64,000 nt of DNA from Setomelanomma holmii (Eukaryota > Ascomycota > Dothideomycetes > Pleosporales > Phaeosphaeriaceae): positions 124,001 to 188,000 of the forward strand of contig ML978185.1 of assembly GCA_010015745.1 (NCBI GenBank). The letters are read 5' to 3'. Under the pieces are notes generated by a model, which was not told the DNA's origin, made no database searches, and saw nothing but the letters and a program-made list of their open reading frames with translations. The position numbers and the translations under genes were made by a program. Shown piece after piece: positions 1-11,352 of this stretch. Positions within the stretch are counted from its first letter, which is position 1. Each line of letters opens with the position of its first letter.

Positions 1-646
1 TCGGTGTCTTTCATGGATTTAACGAATCCGACGATGGCATGCTTGGTGGCGCAGTAGAGAGGTGCGGCGATGTTTCCTGCTATGCCAGCGATTGACGCCT
101 GTTCTGATCAGCACATGCGCGGTTTTTTTGATATGAAGTCAACTGCACCACTTACGATGATACAAACACTCGCTCTCTTCCCCTTACCCAAGCTCTTCCT
201 TATCGCCATCCTCGTCAACTTGATCGGATGATTAACATTTACTTCGACTTGCTTATAGCCTCCATCGTCTTCCGGATCCTGCCAAAAGTTTGAGAATGGT
301 GGTTCAAATAAGCCAGCACAAATGCCGTATGCATCAGGGATATCGTTCCATTTCTTTTCGCATGCATCAAAGATCTTGTTGAAGTCGGACCACTTTGTGA
401 CGTCTGATTGGACGTAGAGAATGTTCTCCTTGCTTGCAGTGAATGTGTCGAAGTCTAGTGTGGTTTTGAGATCTGCTACCAGGACTCGGGCACCGAGGTC
501 GTGGGCTTGTTTGGTAAGGGACAGCCCAATACCTACACCTGTGAGTCTCGAATATATACTCATGTTCTATCGAGGACCTCACCTGAAGCCCCGCCCGTGA
601 TCAAGATGATCTTGCCACCGCTGAGTGGTTGATCGATTGACGTCAT
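1..646 (-). CDS. Short-chain dehydrogenase/reductase, 3' end outside window
   Basis: Classical SDR oxidoreductase that would use NAD(P)H; the substrate cannot be read from sequence. The model has three exons: 583..646, 156..538 and 1..98. The introns are 539..582 (44 nt) and 99..155 (57 nt, GTAAGT donor, TGCTGAT branch point). The first intron splits the cofactor loop, and splicing restores TGGASGVGIG. Further on there is an ICAG segment in the place of the usual NNAG and a YCATK active-site motif in the last exon, as in 15-hydroxyprostaglandin-dehydrogenase-like SDRs. The start is the ATG at 646 (MTSIDQPLSGG). Codon phase is kept through all junctions. The C-terminus lies left of base 1. The next two minus-strand genes are an EthD protein and another SDR, which suggests a small metabolic cluster. 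Confidence 0.85.
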
Positions 647-1324
647 ATTAGATGATATACAGCTATATGCGACACGGGTGCTCGATACAAGAAGATTTAC
701 GTTTCAAGTAAGAGGTACTCCCTATCGCGAAGCGGTTCGGTGGTCATAAGTTTGGACGGTCGTGAGCGTAGGTTGCGGGCCGGGTAAGGGACTCCGCATT
801 CCGGCTGCTGTAGCTCCAAGTCGCGTGGCGAGACGTGAGGGGCTGTTGCATATGGTCAAGTTGCACATGGCAAACAGCAGTAGCGAGTCAATGCGAGAGT
901 TCCTCACATCTCCGCGCTCGCGACAATGGTGGATGAACCGCGGGGTTGAGCACGCTCAAACGGGCCATTGCGATTGGACGAACCTGATCGCATGCGTATG
1001 GACTTCGAGTCTCATGCATCGGAGCGTCTCTACTGAGACACGTCTTCGAGTTTCCATCTAGACTTCACGTTTCTTTTTGTTTATGCGCGCGAGCTCGATG
1101 AAACGCGAGATGCACAGGACGCGAGGTGCAGGATCGATTCTCCCTTGCGCCTTTCCGCAAAAGGTATGGCGCGCCTTTCCGAGCGTCCTTCAACATGGCA
1201 GTAAGGCATGCTTAAGGACTGCCTTCGATTTCTACGAGATCGCCGAGATTATATCTCCTATCACCAAAGTCATGAATACTGTCTCAGGCTGACAAGTCCG
1301 GAATTGTTGTGATTGCATTCTGGG
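647..1324. other. Intergenic, no gene seen
   Basis: About 680 bp between the first SDR and the EthD gene. Short open frames here have no recognisable domain and mostly lack ATG starts. It probably holds the promoter of the SDR at 646 and the 3' flank of the EthD gene. Confidence 0.5.
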
Positions 1325-1803
1325 CTAGGCCCGCTCATGGACTACCTTTCCATCAACAATCATACTCAGTTCAGTCCCGACCGTGACAGCTATACTCGAC
1401 ATATCGAACAGATATTCCTCGTCCCTCTTCACTACATCTAGGTAGTATGCATCTTCGTAAGCCCTCTCGAAGTCCTCAAAAGACTTGTACCAGAAGTCGG
1501 CAATGCCATCGTAGGAAAGCGCAGTTTGAGTGAGTCGAGACTTGTGCTTGGATGTTGTGTGATACTACTTACACATCAGTAAACGATTGAGATCGTGTAG
1601 ATAGGTGTTGCAGGTTGGGGGAATTGCAGTGTGCTCAAGAGATGGAGACACACCTGCACGTATCTCACGCAATTGTGCTTCTGCAGCCAGGACGTGATCA
1701 ATGGACCATGCCTGTTTGCCCAGTGGTCGTTGAACTCATCTTCAGTTAATTTGGGATTGCGCTTTGCGCATACGGTCACGCGTATGAGCTGGTCTGTTGA
1801 CAT
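1325..1803 (-). CDS. EthD-domain protein
   Basis: A small 129-residue protein of the EthD/dimeric alpha-beta barrel type. In fungi this fold is found in polyketide- and aromatic-processing enzymes such as dehydratases and decarboxylases. Exons are 1654..1803 and 1565-flanked 1325..1564, with an 89-nt intron at 1565..1653 (CTGAT branch point, GTAG acceptor). The typical N-terminus is visible: an RVTVCAKR beta strand, then LTEDEFNDHWANRHGPL with the HxxxHGP-like signature, then RYVQYHT after splicing. The C-terminal half has DGIADFWYKSFEDF, which is also standard for the family. It lies 315 bp downstream of an SDR on the same strand and upstream of another, so a role in a shared oxidative pathway is likely but not shown. 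Confidence 0.85.
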
Positions 1804-2118
1804 TGTGACGAGAGGAAGGCAAGCTGGAGACCTTTTCGTAGAATACGCATGCGCATCCGTCTTCTGGTAAACGTAATAGTATCATGTGAGGTATGTGAGT
1901 GAGCACACGAAATTATCTCCAGTATAGCTGAGTGCTCTGGCCTGAATGAGTCATGACATCATCAAAGGAAGGTCTGACTGTGCTGTTTAGCTCTAAAGCT
2001 CTGAAGCCGAAGTAAATTTCCTTGCGCAGTATCGCATAGTCCTCATACGTTCACCAATATGGTAGGGATCGAACTGGCTCAACAGGTGGTTCTTGTCGGC
2101 CGCTGACTCTGCCTTCAG

Positions 2119-2915
2119 CTAACAATACCATCCGCCGTCGATTTGCATCGCGTCTGTGGTGATGAAAGACGACGCATCTGAGGTTAAAAACTCGATCAAC
2201 GGCGGGACTTCTGCCTGGTGCGCTGCTCTTCCCAAGGCGAGAAAGCTCCAGTCGATCTCGGAACCCTTGATCTCTATCGACTTCCGTAGCATTGGCGTAT
2301 CAATTGGTCCACTATGTTCATCAACTCCAGTTCTTGCAGAATGATTCAAGATGCGTACGGGCAGATACAGTTCACTCTGATCTTCTTCGGGCCCAACTCT
2401 TTCGCCGCAGCTCTCGTCATGCCATCAACCGCGTGTTTCAATGCACAATACGCCAGATTCTTCGCCGCACCGATGAGACCTAGGATGCTCGCTGCATTGA
2501 CGATTGCAGCTCCCTCGTTGAAGTGCGGTACTTGTGCCCGTAAGCAGTTCTTCAACCCAACTACATTGACACCCATCACGAAATCCCAATCATCGTCCTC
2601 CAAAGCGTCGATACCCGCGATATTTGCTTGCTTCCCAATCACACCAGCGAGATTGGCAGCGCCATCTAGCTTTCCGAACTTCTCGACTGTTGCAGTGACC
2701 CATGCTTCCACAGCTTTGCGATCTCTTACATCGACTACCTGCGCGATGACTTGCGCACCGGATTGTTGAAGTTCAGCTTCCAAATCTTTCAGTGGCTTCT
2801 CTTGTACGTCTGCAAGAGATATCTTTGCGCCCTTCTTCGCGAAGAGGCGTGCTGTCTCCAGCCCCATTCCTGAGGCGGCGCCAGTGATGACTATGACTCT
2901 ATCCTTCAGAGACAT
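2119..2915 (-). CDS. Short-chain dehydrogenase/reductase
   Basis: Complete 249-residue classical SDR. Exons are 2359..2915 and 2119..2311, with a 47-nt intron at 2312..2358 that falls within the conserved CICP-GPIDTPM stretch and preserves phase. Cofactor loop TGAASGMG is at residues 11-18 and NLAG at 88-91. The catalytic Ser is about 143, Tyr156 and Lys160 (YCALK). The C-terminus ends in the SDR hallmark IDGGWY. The length is normal for the family. The ATG at 2915 gives the usual short N-terminal beta strand (MSLKDRVIVITG). The substrate is unknown. It is arranged head-to-tail with the EthD gene and the first SDR. Confidence 0.92.
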
Positions 2916-3504
2916 GGTGCGCTATGCGTTAATTTGCACGATTTTGATGGTGAGAGAGTGGATTCAAAAGATCAAGTTAATCATTTACGGTGCAGATGAT
3001 CGAGACCTGTAGATGCAGGTGTGGAGGAAGGTGTGATCGCCCTGCGTGAGAGAATGTACGTTCGTTGCAACGGCTTTTGCTCCATTGCAGCGTTTGGTAA
3101 AGTGAACTTGCGGCCTATGGCTGCCGATACCCCGAGCCATCGTATAATGGTGCTTGGTGGTCGAGACAGGCGACTTGATGGTGGATGACTTTTCCCGAAG
3201 TGACGGCGAGAACCCCGCAACAGGTGCCGTAGATGCACTTCAACCATGGCCATCGGCAGCTCGGCAGCAACGTGAAAAGGAATGCAGCGGAAAGGCCTGT
3301 TCGATGGAAACTCTTTCGTGATGACTGTTCAAACTGAGATGATTAAGTCCCTTCCGTGTTGAACGGCAGGATCAGAAGTAGACAAGAAGCGACCCACGCA
3401 GTTGCGCTGCGTGGGGGGCACACCAAGAAAGAAAAGCACAACCACTCAATACAATATTCAACAGCGCAAAAGTACAATTTGAAAACAAAAAGAAGCAATA
3501 ATCA
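2916..3504. other. Intergenic, no gene seen
   Basis: About 590 bp between the SDR start and tRNA-Cys. It presumably contains the SDR promoter. No coding frame here has a recognisable domain. Confidence 0.5.
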
Positions 3505-3591
3505 AGGGCCGAACCGGAGTCGAACCGGTGACTTCGGGAAGACGGTCTTGGTGAACTGCAGTCCTACACTCTACCACTGAGTTACCGGCCC
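3505..3591 (-). tRNA. tRNA-Cys (GCA) with intron
   Basis: The reverse strand folds as a tRNA. The acceptor stem GGGCCGG pairs with TCGGCCC (one G-T pair). The D arm is ACTC-loop-GAGT with GTGGTA. The T arm is ACCGG-TTCGACT-CCGGT. The anticodon loop reads CTGCAGT, with U33 and anticodon GCA, the same loop as other eukaryotic tRNA-Cys. The 87-nt span leaves about 13-15 nt of extra sequence after position 37, where nuclear tRNA introns sit. The exact intron ends are uncertain because the 3' anticodon stem has one possible mismatch. Confidence 0.88.
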
Positions 3592-3921
3592 GTTGTTGTT
3601 ATGACTTGATGACTAAGATTTCAAGATTGAAAAAAATATATCCAATCGCAATCAAATCTTTGTAGTGTCCTTCGTGGAAGAGAGTGTTCAGGCACGCGGT
3701 GTTGAAGTAGCAAGGTGGGGGCTGCGGGGCAAGCAAGCGGGCGGTGAGTAGTTTGGGACACAGTGGCAACATCCATCGCTTTGCCTCACAAGAGATTTCA
3801 TGTTCAGCTAAAATCTTCGTGATGAACAGGTGCAGACTAGACGTAGCCCAAGATTCCATCCATACAATTTTGGATTGCTTCGTGTTCATATGATCTATGT
3901 TCTGGAATATCTGGAAAATTT

Positions 3922-4919
3922 TCATGCATCCTCGTTTTGCTCAAATGCCTCAAGATCTGCAGCTTCTTGCTTCTCCCCTGTCACCAACCGCGAGTAGCTT
4001 CCTGGTCCCTTTGCTCCGTTGGGGACATGGAACCTCAAGTCCACACGCATCAAAGCATACATGTACACCGTCAAGATCTCAACTCCAAAGTTGAAGACAT
4101 AGAAACAAGCCTTTGAGAAGTATCCCGGAAGAGGTTGAGTCCGCAGAACAGGTGTCTGCCACGAGGTCGCACAACGATACCATGCACCTAGTGTGACAAG
4201 GAAAGTGCCGGCAAGGAGGACTGCTATTTTGACACTCAACTTCCCATGGCCAAAGGACTCATGTGGTGTACGTCGCGGGAGTGCGAGCGCGAGGCCGACG
4301 ACCAGGAAGGGCAGTGAGCTGACAATGGCGAAGTATGTCTGTCCGTATAACTGGATCGCGCGATCGATGAACAGTGTCCGTGGTCGAAGTATGTAAAAGC
4401 TCTGGACCACGGTCGTGATGACCATCACCAGTGTGACTACGACCAGGGCGAAGATGACAGTGAGGAAGGCGTTGCCGCTGCGGTGCCATCCTAGTCTTGG
4501 GTGTAGTGACCGCAGGATACGTTGCGACCAGAGCAGATTGATGATGAAGATCAGGAGAACGCCCGCAGCCACGAATATTGATGCGGCGATGGCGAGACGG
4601 ATGTTGGTTGGGAGACAGATACTGGCAATGCGGAGAACACACGTTGTAATCCGAGCCATCGAGAAGCCTGTTGCATGTGGTCAGTCAGAGGTTTCGCATG
4701 GACAATGGTAGGACGGAGCGTACCAAACAGTACTGCATTGAAGAGGAACTTGTGACCCCTTTTGTTGTTCTTCTGGAAAATGGTCATGTGCCAGGCTGCG
4801 CTACCGATGTAAAGCGCCAGTAGGACTGCGGTGATAGGTATATCGACGCTTTTCGTGGGGTGGCCACCCAGGGACCATGTTTTCGGCATGTATGGAGGGC
4901 CATGATTCACTTGCGACAT
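3922..4919 (-). CDS. DUF3112 family multi-pass membrane protein
   Basis: A 313-residue membrane protein with about seven hydrophobic segments, which I recognise as the fungal DUF3112 family of unknown function. Exons are 4724..4919 and 3922..4667, with a 56-nt intron at 4668..4723. Family features include PTKSVDIPITAVLL near the start, then MTIFQKNNKRGHKF. Later come IAASIFVAAGVLL, the helix ending VQSFYILRPRT, and the C-terminal VDLRFHVPNGAKGPGSYSR block. The tail is short and acidic. The length fits the family. No enzyme motif is visible. About 330 bp separate it from tRNA-Cys. Confidence 0.88.
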
Positions 4920-7610
4920 CTTCGCGTCTGATAGGAGAGTTGATGCCTTCGGACTATAGGCCGGTTTGGCAGCTGGTCGTGAATGTATTCAAGGTTGTGA
5001 CAATGAGATATGAGGGAGGCGTTTGTGTATGACTCTCGGCAGCGGCAGCGCCCATGATTTATTTCAGCCCATCTTCGCGTTCGCGGAGGAATCAAATCTT
5101 GACGAAGGTGTATCGTGAAGTCGGCCTGCCGCTCTCCGTCGGTGGTAAATGAGGCCGCAAGCGTGGTCTAGACTTCAAGGTCGCACTTGAGTAATGGGAA
5201 TTCATCGCAGACTGAAGCTGATTGGGTCAAATTGTGCAGGGACTGTTTAGAGATTTGTGTGGGCGGTTGTGGCTCAGCCACGCCCGTCCGATACGCCGAT
5301 GACGCTTGTCGGCCACCAACCGACCGAGAGCGCGAGACGCCGATGGCACCGAACACCGCTGTTCTCCCCACCAACGTCATCAGCAATTGCTCAATAAGGA
5401 GTCCTGCGACCAATGCAAGTTTCAGCAACACTTATCAATCCAATATACAGTCCTGAACGGGTTCGTGATGTTGGATAATCCATGCGTTGCGTGCGAAGCG
5501 AGCACTGTTTGGCCCCCATTTTCGTTCGGTCGTTCGGTGACGATTGGCCTCCGGACAGCCAACCTGTGTGGCATTCGCTTCAGCCGAGAGGGTGCAGTGC
5601 ACATCTTTCCATCGTCAAATAACGAATCTTATTCAGTCACTGCTACCAACAACACAGATGGGGCCGCAGCAATTAATTGTACCGATAAAGGCGACGACTG
5701 CATGCCTAGAGATGAGTCGTGCGTGGCGATGATCAACGAAGGGAGCTCGATGCAAAGGACGAGAGGCAAGGTAAAAAAGAGCGAAGGGTGTCACTGAGGA
5801 GCGAGATAGCGAAGTGAAGCTCAGCTTGCATGGCAAGGTAAGTAAAGTTCCTGCTTTGAAGGACTAAGGTCTTCATCGGCCCACAGACACCCCCTTTCTT
5901 CCTCGAAAAGTTGGTAAAATCTGGGCATCTTGCTGTCAAGATCTACCATATGGGGATTCAAAAGTACTACACGTGCTTCAGGCCAGGATCTGCAGCTTTC
6001 TCGGCCCGGACAGTCACGGGAGTAAGTAGCACCTAGATTTGACGGAGCTCATGCGTCGTCACTTCAAATGACGCCTTATCTTCTTTGGCTCCGAAGTCAT
6101 GACACCTGCATGCTCCTCCAGAGACGAATATCGAATCTTTCGCCGCCTCCTTGCGAAGTCGTATGCCAATGCAAGATAGTCTGCCACGAACCCATCTTTC
6201 CAACCACAGGTATGGCGTGGTGTGAAAGGGACGACCCTATTCGATAGCGCGCTATATGTCTAGTCTTGTGCGCATGACGTGCCTCCCAGCCTGGTGGCCA
6301 GAATTACAGTTACGATTGCAACAATGCCCAGTTGAAGTTGATACGAGTTGCCGAAGAAACCGAAAGAGTTGGACAAGGAGATAAGGCTCGCTCAAGTTCT
6401 GGAGCACGGGGGTCTGTTCTTGCTCCTCTTGGTATTAAGATATATCGCTAGAGTGGTATCGCAGTTTTAAGAACGTCGAGTAAATACCTCCTTGACTGGT
6501 TTGTGAAGGCATTTCATGATTGTCCAAGGCAAAGTGAGAGCAGGATACAGCTGGAGCTCGAATATGATGAGATATCTTGGCCTTCGTTTCAGAGCGACTC
6601 GTGAATGGGGAAAAAGGCAAAGCGAGGATGGGAAGGTTCGAAAGAAAGAGTGGATCAACGCATGTTCGCCGGCCTGCTCTTGCTTCAGCGGCACAGTGCA
6701 TTGATTCTTCGATGCATTTACAGCAGTATCGACACATTCTAACAATCTCCGTGGTTTGCACCTCGCTCCCTCCACCTGTGTGTGCCACTTTGAATCATTT
6801 GGTATGGTTCGCGCAACTGAGCTTGACGATAGGCTTATGCCAAGGTATGCATGCCTAATGGTTAGCAAATCAATACAATGACCGATACCGCGATTCTGTG
6901 TCGAACGTTCACCTGTCTTGTTCTTTTAGCATTTATGCGTGTCTGTGCAAAGACCACAACCCTGCGTGAAGTCGCAACTTTGGTGGAATTGCTGCATGAC
7001 GTCACTTCAACTTCGAGATACTAACTTGTTGCGCGGAGACGCGTCTCTCATTCACCTCCACCTTCACCACGCATTCGCGAATCCTGAGACTGTAGACATG
7101 AGATGAGGCCTGATGACCGCGATACTCATGAGATACTATAAGTTATTGTCGCCGAGTCATCTTGTTGCCAGCGAATTGACGCGCTTATTGTGCAATGCCG
7201 TTCTCACAATGCCTCTGCGAGACCTGGACGGTATTGCCAATGCTGTCGTCCAAATGACTGGGCATTATTTTGGTAACAGCAGCAGCTCAGAATGCGATCT
7301 GCGAGTTGCTAACTTCTGCTGGATTTTGAGTCTTTTTGGTTTTGCATCATGGCTCTCTCTCTCTGAGTAATCCAACCATTCTACCACTCTACCACGAAGT
7401 GTTGTCGGATTCACCTTACAATGCCACGTGGCTTTGGGTCAATGCGTGTCGAAAATTTGTATTGTGTTTGTAGGTAATAACGGGTTCGCGACCACGACGT
7501 ACTGCTTCCCTCTTCCTCACCATCTCGATAACTCAAGTCCTCGCAACCTGGATGTCGACAACTTCGCTTCCCAACTTCCTCATCGCCTGAAACCTACCGC
7601 ATACAGCAGT
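4920..7610. other. Long gene-poor stretch
   Basis: About 2.7 kb in which I cannot support a gene. Several 60-160 codon open frames exist on both strands, but they overlap each other, mostly begin at GTG/TTG/CTG and show no domain, signal peptide or consistent splice structure. The right end should hold the promoter of the rhodopsin-like gene and the left end that of the DUF3112 gene. Confidence 0.5.
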
Positions 7611-8848
7611 ATGGATTCTATTCCAACCCTCTTCCCCGCGGCCATGGCAACAGCTGTCGTGCTCCAGAGCATTGGGTTGCCATTCATTATTGCTCGCGCT
7701 TACGTAGTCCGACGGGTCCACAGATTAGGAATCGAAGACATTCTCTCCTACCTGGCTTGGGCAGCCTCCCTCGTCCTCGCAGTTTTGGTATGCATCAACG
7801 CTCACCAAGTGGGGCGACATAAATCAGATGTCAGCAAAGAGCAATACATCGAAGGCATCAAAATGCTGGATACTGTTTACATATTCTATGCGCTGTCCGC
7901 AGGATTAGCAAAAGTTTTGGTACGGACTCACCGCACCGAGAAAAGTCACAAATCTCGTGCTCCTGTGAGAAGCCGACTGCCAGGCCGATCGATCCGAGTC
8001 CTGCCTAAATGTCGAGCTTGACTAACACAAGTCAGGGTATGTTTCGTGTCCGTGTCATGTCTGAGAACCGCGAGTACACACCGGATATCGTTTTGTGAAC
8101 ACCCCATGCTAACGTTCCACACTAAGTTTTCCTCCAATTCAAGTGGCTATTCACACTACCAATGCGCGACACTGCTTACTATGTCATCACGGGATTTCTC
8201 GCGGCCAATTTTCTCGCATACAGCACGTTCATACTCATCTACATTTTCATGTGCTGGCCGCGTAAGAAGATCTATCATCCCGAGCTCAAAGGACGTTGTT
8301 TAGGCTGGAAGGAGATAAACATTGCGATTGGCGCAGTGAACACAGTCTCCGACATAGAGGCCTTGCTAGTGCCCGTCTGGTGTGTCTGGAGAATGCATCT
8401 GGATCGCAAGAGAAAAATTTCGGTGATCGCAGTATTCGCAGTAGGGGCGCTCGCCGTCGTTGTGGGCCTTCTTGGGATGTGTCGGAGGGTTCGCATCCTT
8501 CGAACGAACGACTACACCTGGCACCTTACTGGATTAAACATCATGTGTGTGGCAGAAATCGGTCTAGTCATCATCTCCGCTTGCTGTCCTGCTCTCAAGC
8601 ACGCCTTGCGACTCAGGAAGCAAGGCACCGAATTGAATACCAGGAGACATTCTGGCGCCACGGTAGAGCACTCGCCACCGCCATCAGTCTTGGATTATGG
8701 TGCTGCCAGACTGGATCAGGCTCATGCATCTCCACCGAAGCTGTCGGTTGTTTCCGAACGCCGTCTCATGGACACGCCGTACGATGTTCAGACGTCAGCG
8801 TCGCCAAACAACCTCTTCAGCGACACAAGAGCAATCGTAAGTAAGTAA
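7611..8848 (+). CDS. Rhodopsin-like (PTH11-type) seven-helix membrane protein
   Basis: A seven-transmembrane fungal protein of the rhodopsin-domain/PTH11-like integral membrane family, possibly a surface sensor; the ligand is unknown. My model is 7611..7919, 8036..8036 and 8127..8848 (343 residues). The middle exon is a single G between intron 7920..8035 (GTACGG donor, GACTAAC branch, GTCAG acceptor) and intron 8037..8126 (GTATGT donor, CTAAC branch, CTAAG acceptor). It restores the family segment KVLVFLQFKWLF. A simpler single intron 7920..8143 also keeps frame but drops VFLQFK. Family motifs include FMCWPRKKIYHP, the GRC that follows it, and NTVSDIEALLVPVW. The hydrophilic C-tail is normal for the group. 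Confidence 0.8.
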
Positions 8849-9451
8849 TGGAATGAATGGAATCTTTGTCTCGCCTGACGGATATAGTAGAAACTTCGCA
8901 CCCACAGCCGACTTCGCACGCAAAGGGTGTCCAGAGGTCGTACCAACGCGACTTCTGAGCAGATGTCTTGGAGACGCACGATTGATAGTGACCGCAAAGT
9001 GTCTTAGAGTTTGGCACTCTTGAGCAATTGTTGACTGGCGTATTGGTAGTTGCAATGCACTGTGAGAGGCTAATCTACGATTGGTGGGAAGATCTGGCAG
9101 AACGCGAAGAAAGGCAGACGGTGCTGTAACACCGCGCCGCGTCGCGTCAACATACGCTAATAATCGAATCCAAGTTGGTCATGTGTTTTGAACAAAGTAA
9201 ACGTTGTCAATATCACAATCGATTGACTCGAAATATGAACGATCTGGTCCTGCAGACTCCATGAACATTTTCATTCCATTTCAAATTTGCCCAGCGATGA
9301 CGTAACACGGTCTAGTGTGCCTTCCCTGCGTTCCAGGCTCTACCTTCAAAGGCTCTACCATGATCGGCAGCACTATGGCTTCCTTTCCCGCATGCTAGTA
9401 TACTCCTCGCCGCATTCGTCAAGCACTCATACTCCATGGAAGCTATGCATC
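8849..9451. other. Intergenic, no gene seen
   Basis: About 600 bp between the rhodopsin-like gene and the F-box pseudogene. The open frames are short and overlapping, with no recognisable product. Confidence 0.45.
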
Positions 9452-11018
9452 ATGTCGATGATCGAAAAGCTACCCGCAGAGCTGTTGCTGCAGATTGCGT
9501 CCCAATTTGTTGGCCCACATAAAGAAACCGATCTTTGCAGTTTGAGTCTGACATGTAAACGCCTCCAAAAAAACAGCCCAGGATGTTCTCTTCAAGTCAC
9601 CAAGACTGCCATGCCCTTCGAGAGAGGACAAGTGCTCGCACGCCGCACTGCTCACGCGGACCATGATCGAGAAGCCCGAGCTCGCAAGAAAGATACGACA
9701 CCTTTCCTTGACCATTGCTAGCTACAAAGCGACGATTGGGTCAAGCAAGATGACACGACTAGCCCTCAATCAAGCTGGTCTTGTCGGACGATACGGCACA
9801 GTTTCGAGAGCTTGCGAAGCATTCGCTGTGCAATCCCAGCGCAAGCTCACTGAATGGACGAACAGTATCGAGGAAGGTAAAGACTTGTCGTACTATGGTG
9901 CATGTCTTGCATTCGCGCCATGCTTGGATCACTTGATCTCCTTCTGCATGAGCCTCCAGGGTCGGTCAGCGAGCGTCTACTCAACGTCATCTTTCGCTGG
10001 GAAATGAATATGGTGCTGGATAAGCTCCCCGCTTTTCGAAATCTTACTTCCCTCACCTCGCATCATACGTTACCATGGTGTATGGTCAGTCTGCCCACGC
10101 TATGACACTTTCAAGTGGGGGTTCGTAAAGCGAACATCCTGCCTGATTACTTTCCGGACTCGCCAAACCAACTGGAGCTCATAAGCCTCGTAATCGTCTG
10201 CTGCGACAATGTATTGGTTCCAGACATAATCCTTTGGGAATGGTTGAGGACGTCGTTCAAACACATTATGGAGCTAATGCATCGCACCACCAATCTCGAA
10301 CATCTCTCGCTCAGAATCGGATGGCAACCTTCGCGCGGACCGCAACCGCATTCTGGACATGCATGGGATTCTCTACTATCCCGAGTACCACCGTTGGAGA
10401 AATTGATCTTGCTCGAAATTGACACCTTTGACACCATAGAATGTGAGCTGGACAGGCTGTTCCATTGCTTGAGCAGAAAAGGGCCACCGCCATCGACGTT
10501 ACACGCCAGACCACTGCTGAGCCTCGCTCAATTTCCTAATCTTGAACGGCTTGTGCTGCCTCAAAGCGCCCTTCTTAATGAGGTCCAGGAATACTTATCG
10601 CCATTGGTGGCGACGCAAGGTTCTCCGACGACTCTACAAACGATCGAGGTCATCAACTCGACGCATCTCGACGCATCTAGTCGATCTACTCGCCCAACAG
10701 CTCGTGTGGGATCGACATCAATTCCCAGCTCTAGATCGAATTTTCTTATGGTGTAATGAAAGGCAACAGCCACTAGAGAAAGACCTTGAGGATGTCGTAC
10801 AGCGGTCTAAGTTCAGTTTGCCGCTCCCGATCTCGTCTGGGGGAAGGACATATCAACGGCCGCCATCGCAAGCAATGCATTCGTCGAACCAATTGACTGA
10901 AAGCAATATTCACTCAGAGTCCGAGAATGCAGTGATTTGGGAAGAGCTGCGGGCGGCTGGGATTAGTGTGGTAATGCATGGTCCACACGACAGGCTCATT
11001 TGGAGGCGACATCCATAA
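9452..11018 (+). pseudogene. F-box protein pseudogene (frameshifts, nonsense codon)
   Basis: A degraded F-box gene; intact homologues would recruit substrates to an SCF ubiquitin ligase. It starts at ATG 9452 with a clear F-box (MIEKLPAELLLQIASQF, then DLCSLSLTCKRLQK). A run of seven A at about 9568 breaks the frame exactly where the family continues with TAQDVLFKS. A second one-base loss lies near 9934, a TGA at 10103..10105, and a 10-bp tandem duplication at 10657..10676 shifts the frame again. Reading across these breaks gives a continuous leucine-rich F-box-type protein up to the stop at 11018. No splice sites remove the breaks. Some breaks in homopolymers could be assembly errors, but the duplication and TGA make true decay more likely. 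Confidence 0.75.
10657..10676 (+). repeat. 10-bp tandem duplication causing a frameshift
   Basis: CTCGACGCAT occurs twice back to back. Removing one copy joins INSTH directly to LVDLLAQQL in frame, so the duplication is a visible lesion in the F-box pseudogene. Confidence 0.8.
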
Positions 11019-11352
11019 TTCACTCCCTCTTCGGAGCCACATCTCTGCACCGAGAAGAAGCTTTTATCTATTGGGGAGATTTGATATACAGGAAGCGTGC
11101 GCCCCATGGTGATATGCCCGTGTTCCGCTTCCTGCATCGTGCATCACCATCTGGAAGCCAATGTTGTCTAACACTTTCAACTGTCCTATGCGGCCCATCA
11201 AGATGTACTCTCGATCCACTGCTCTCGCCATTCACGCATCCCGCCACGCTTCCATTGCACTTCCACTCCAGCATCCAGCAGCAATGACCAAGGGGTACTA
11301 TCAACCTCGTAGTGGTACGAATCACTCGCTTCAACCGACCCCACCACGTTTC

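Noticed and set aside
2981..3253. Minus-strand 90-codon frame
   Set aside because: Arg/Ser/His-rich composition without features, lying in the SDR promoter.
5168..5797. Overlapping frames of 60-163 codons on both strands
   Set aside because: Most start with non-ATG codons, composition is not protein-like, and no domain or splice structure was found.
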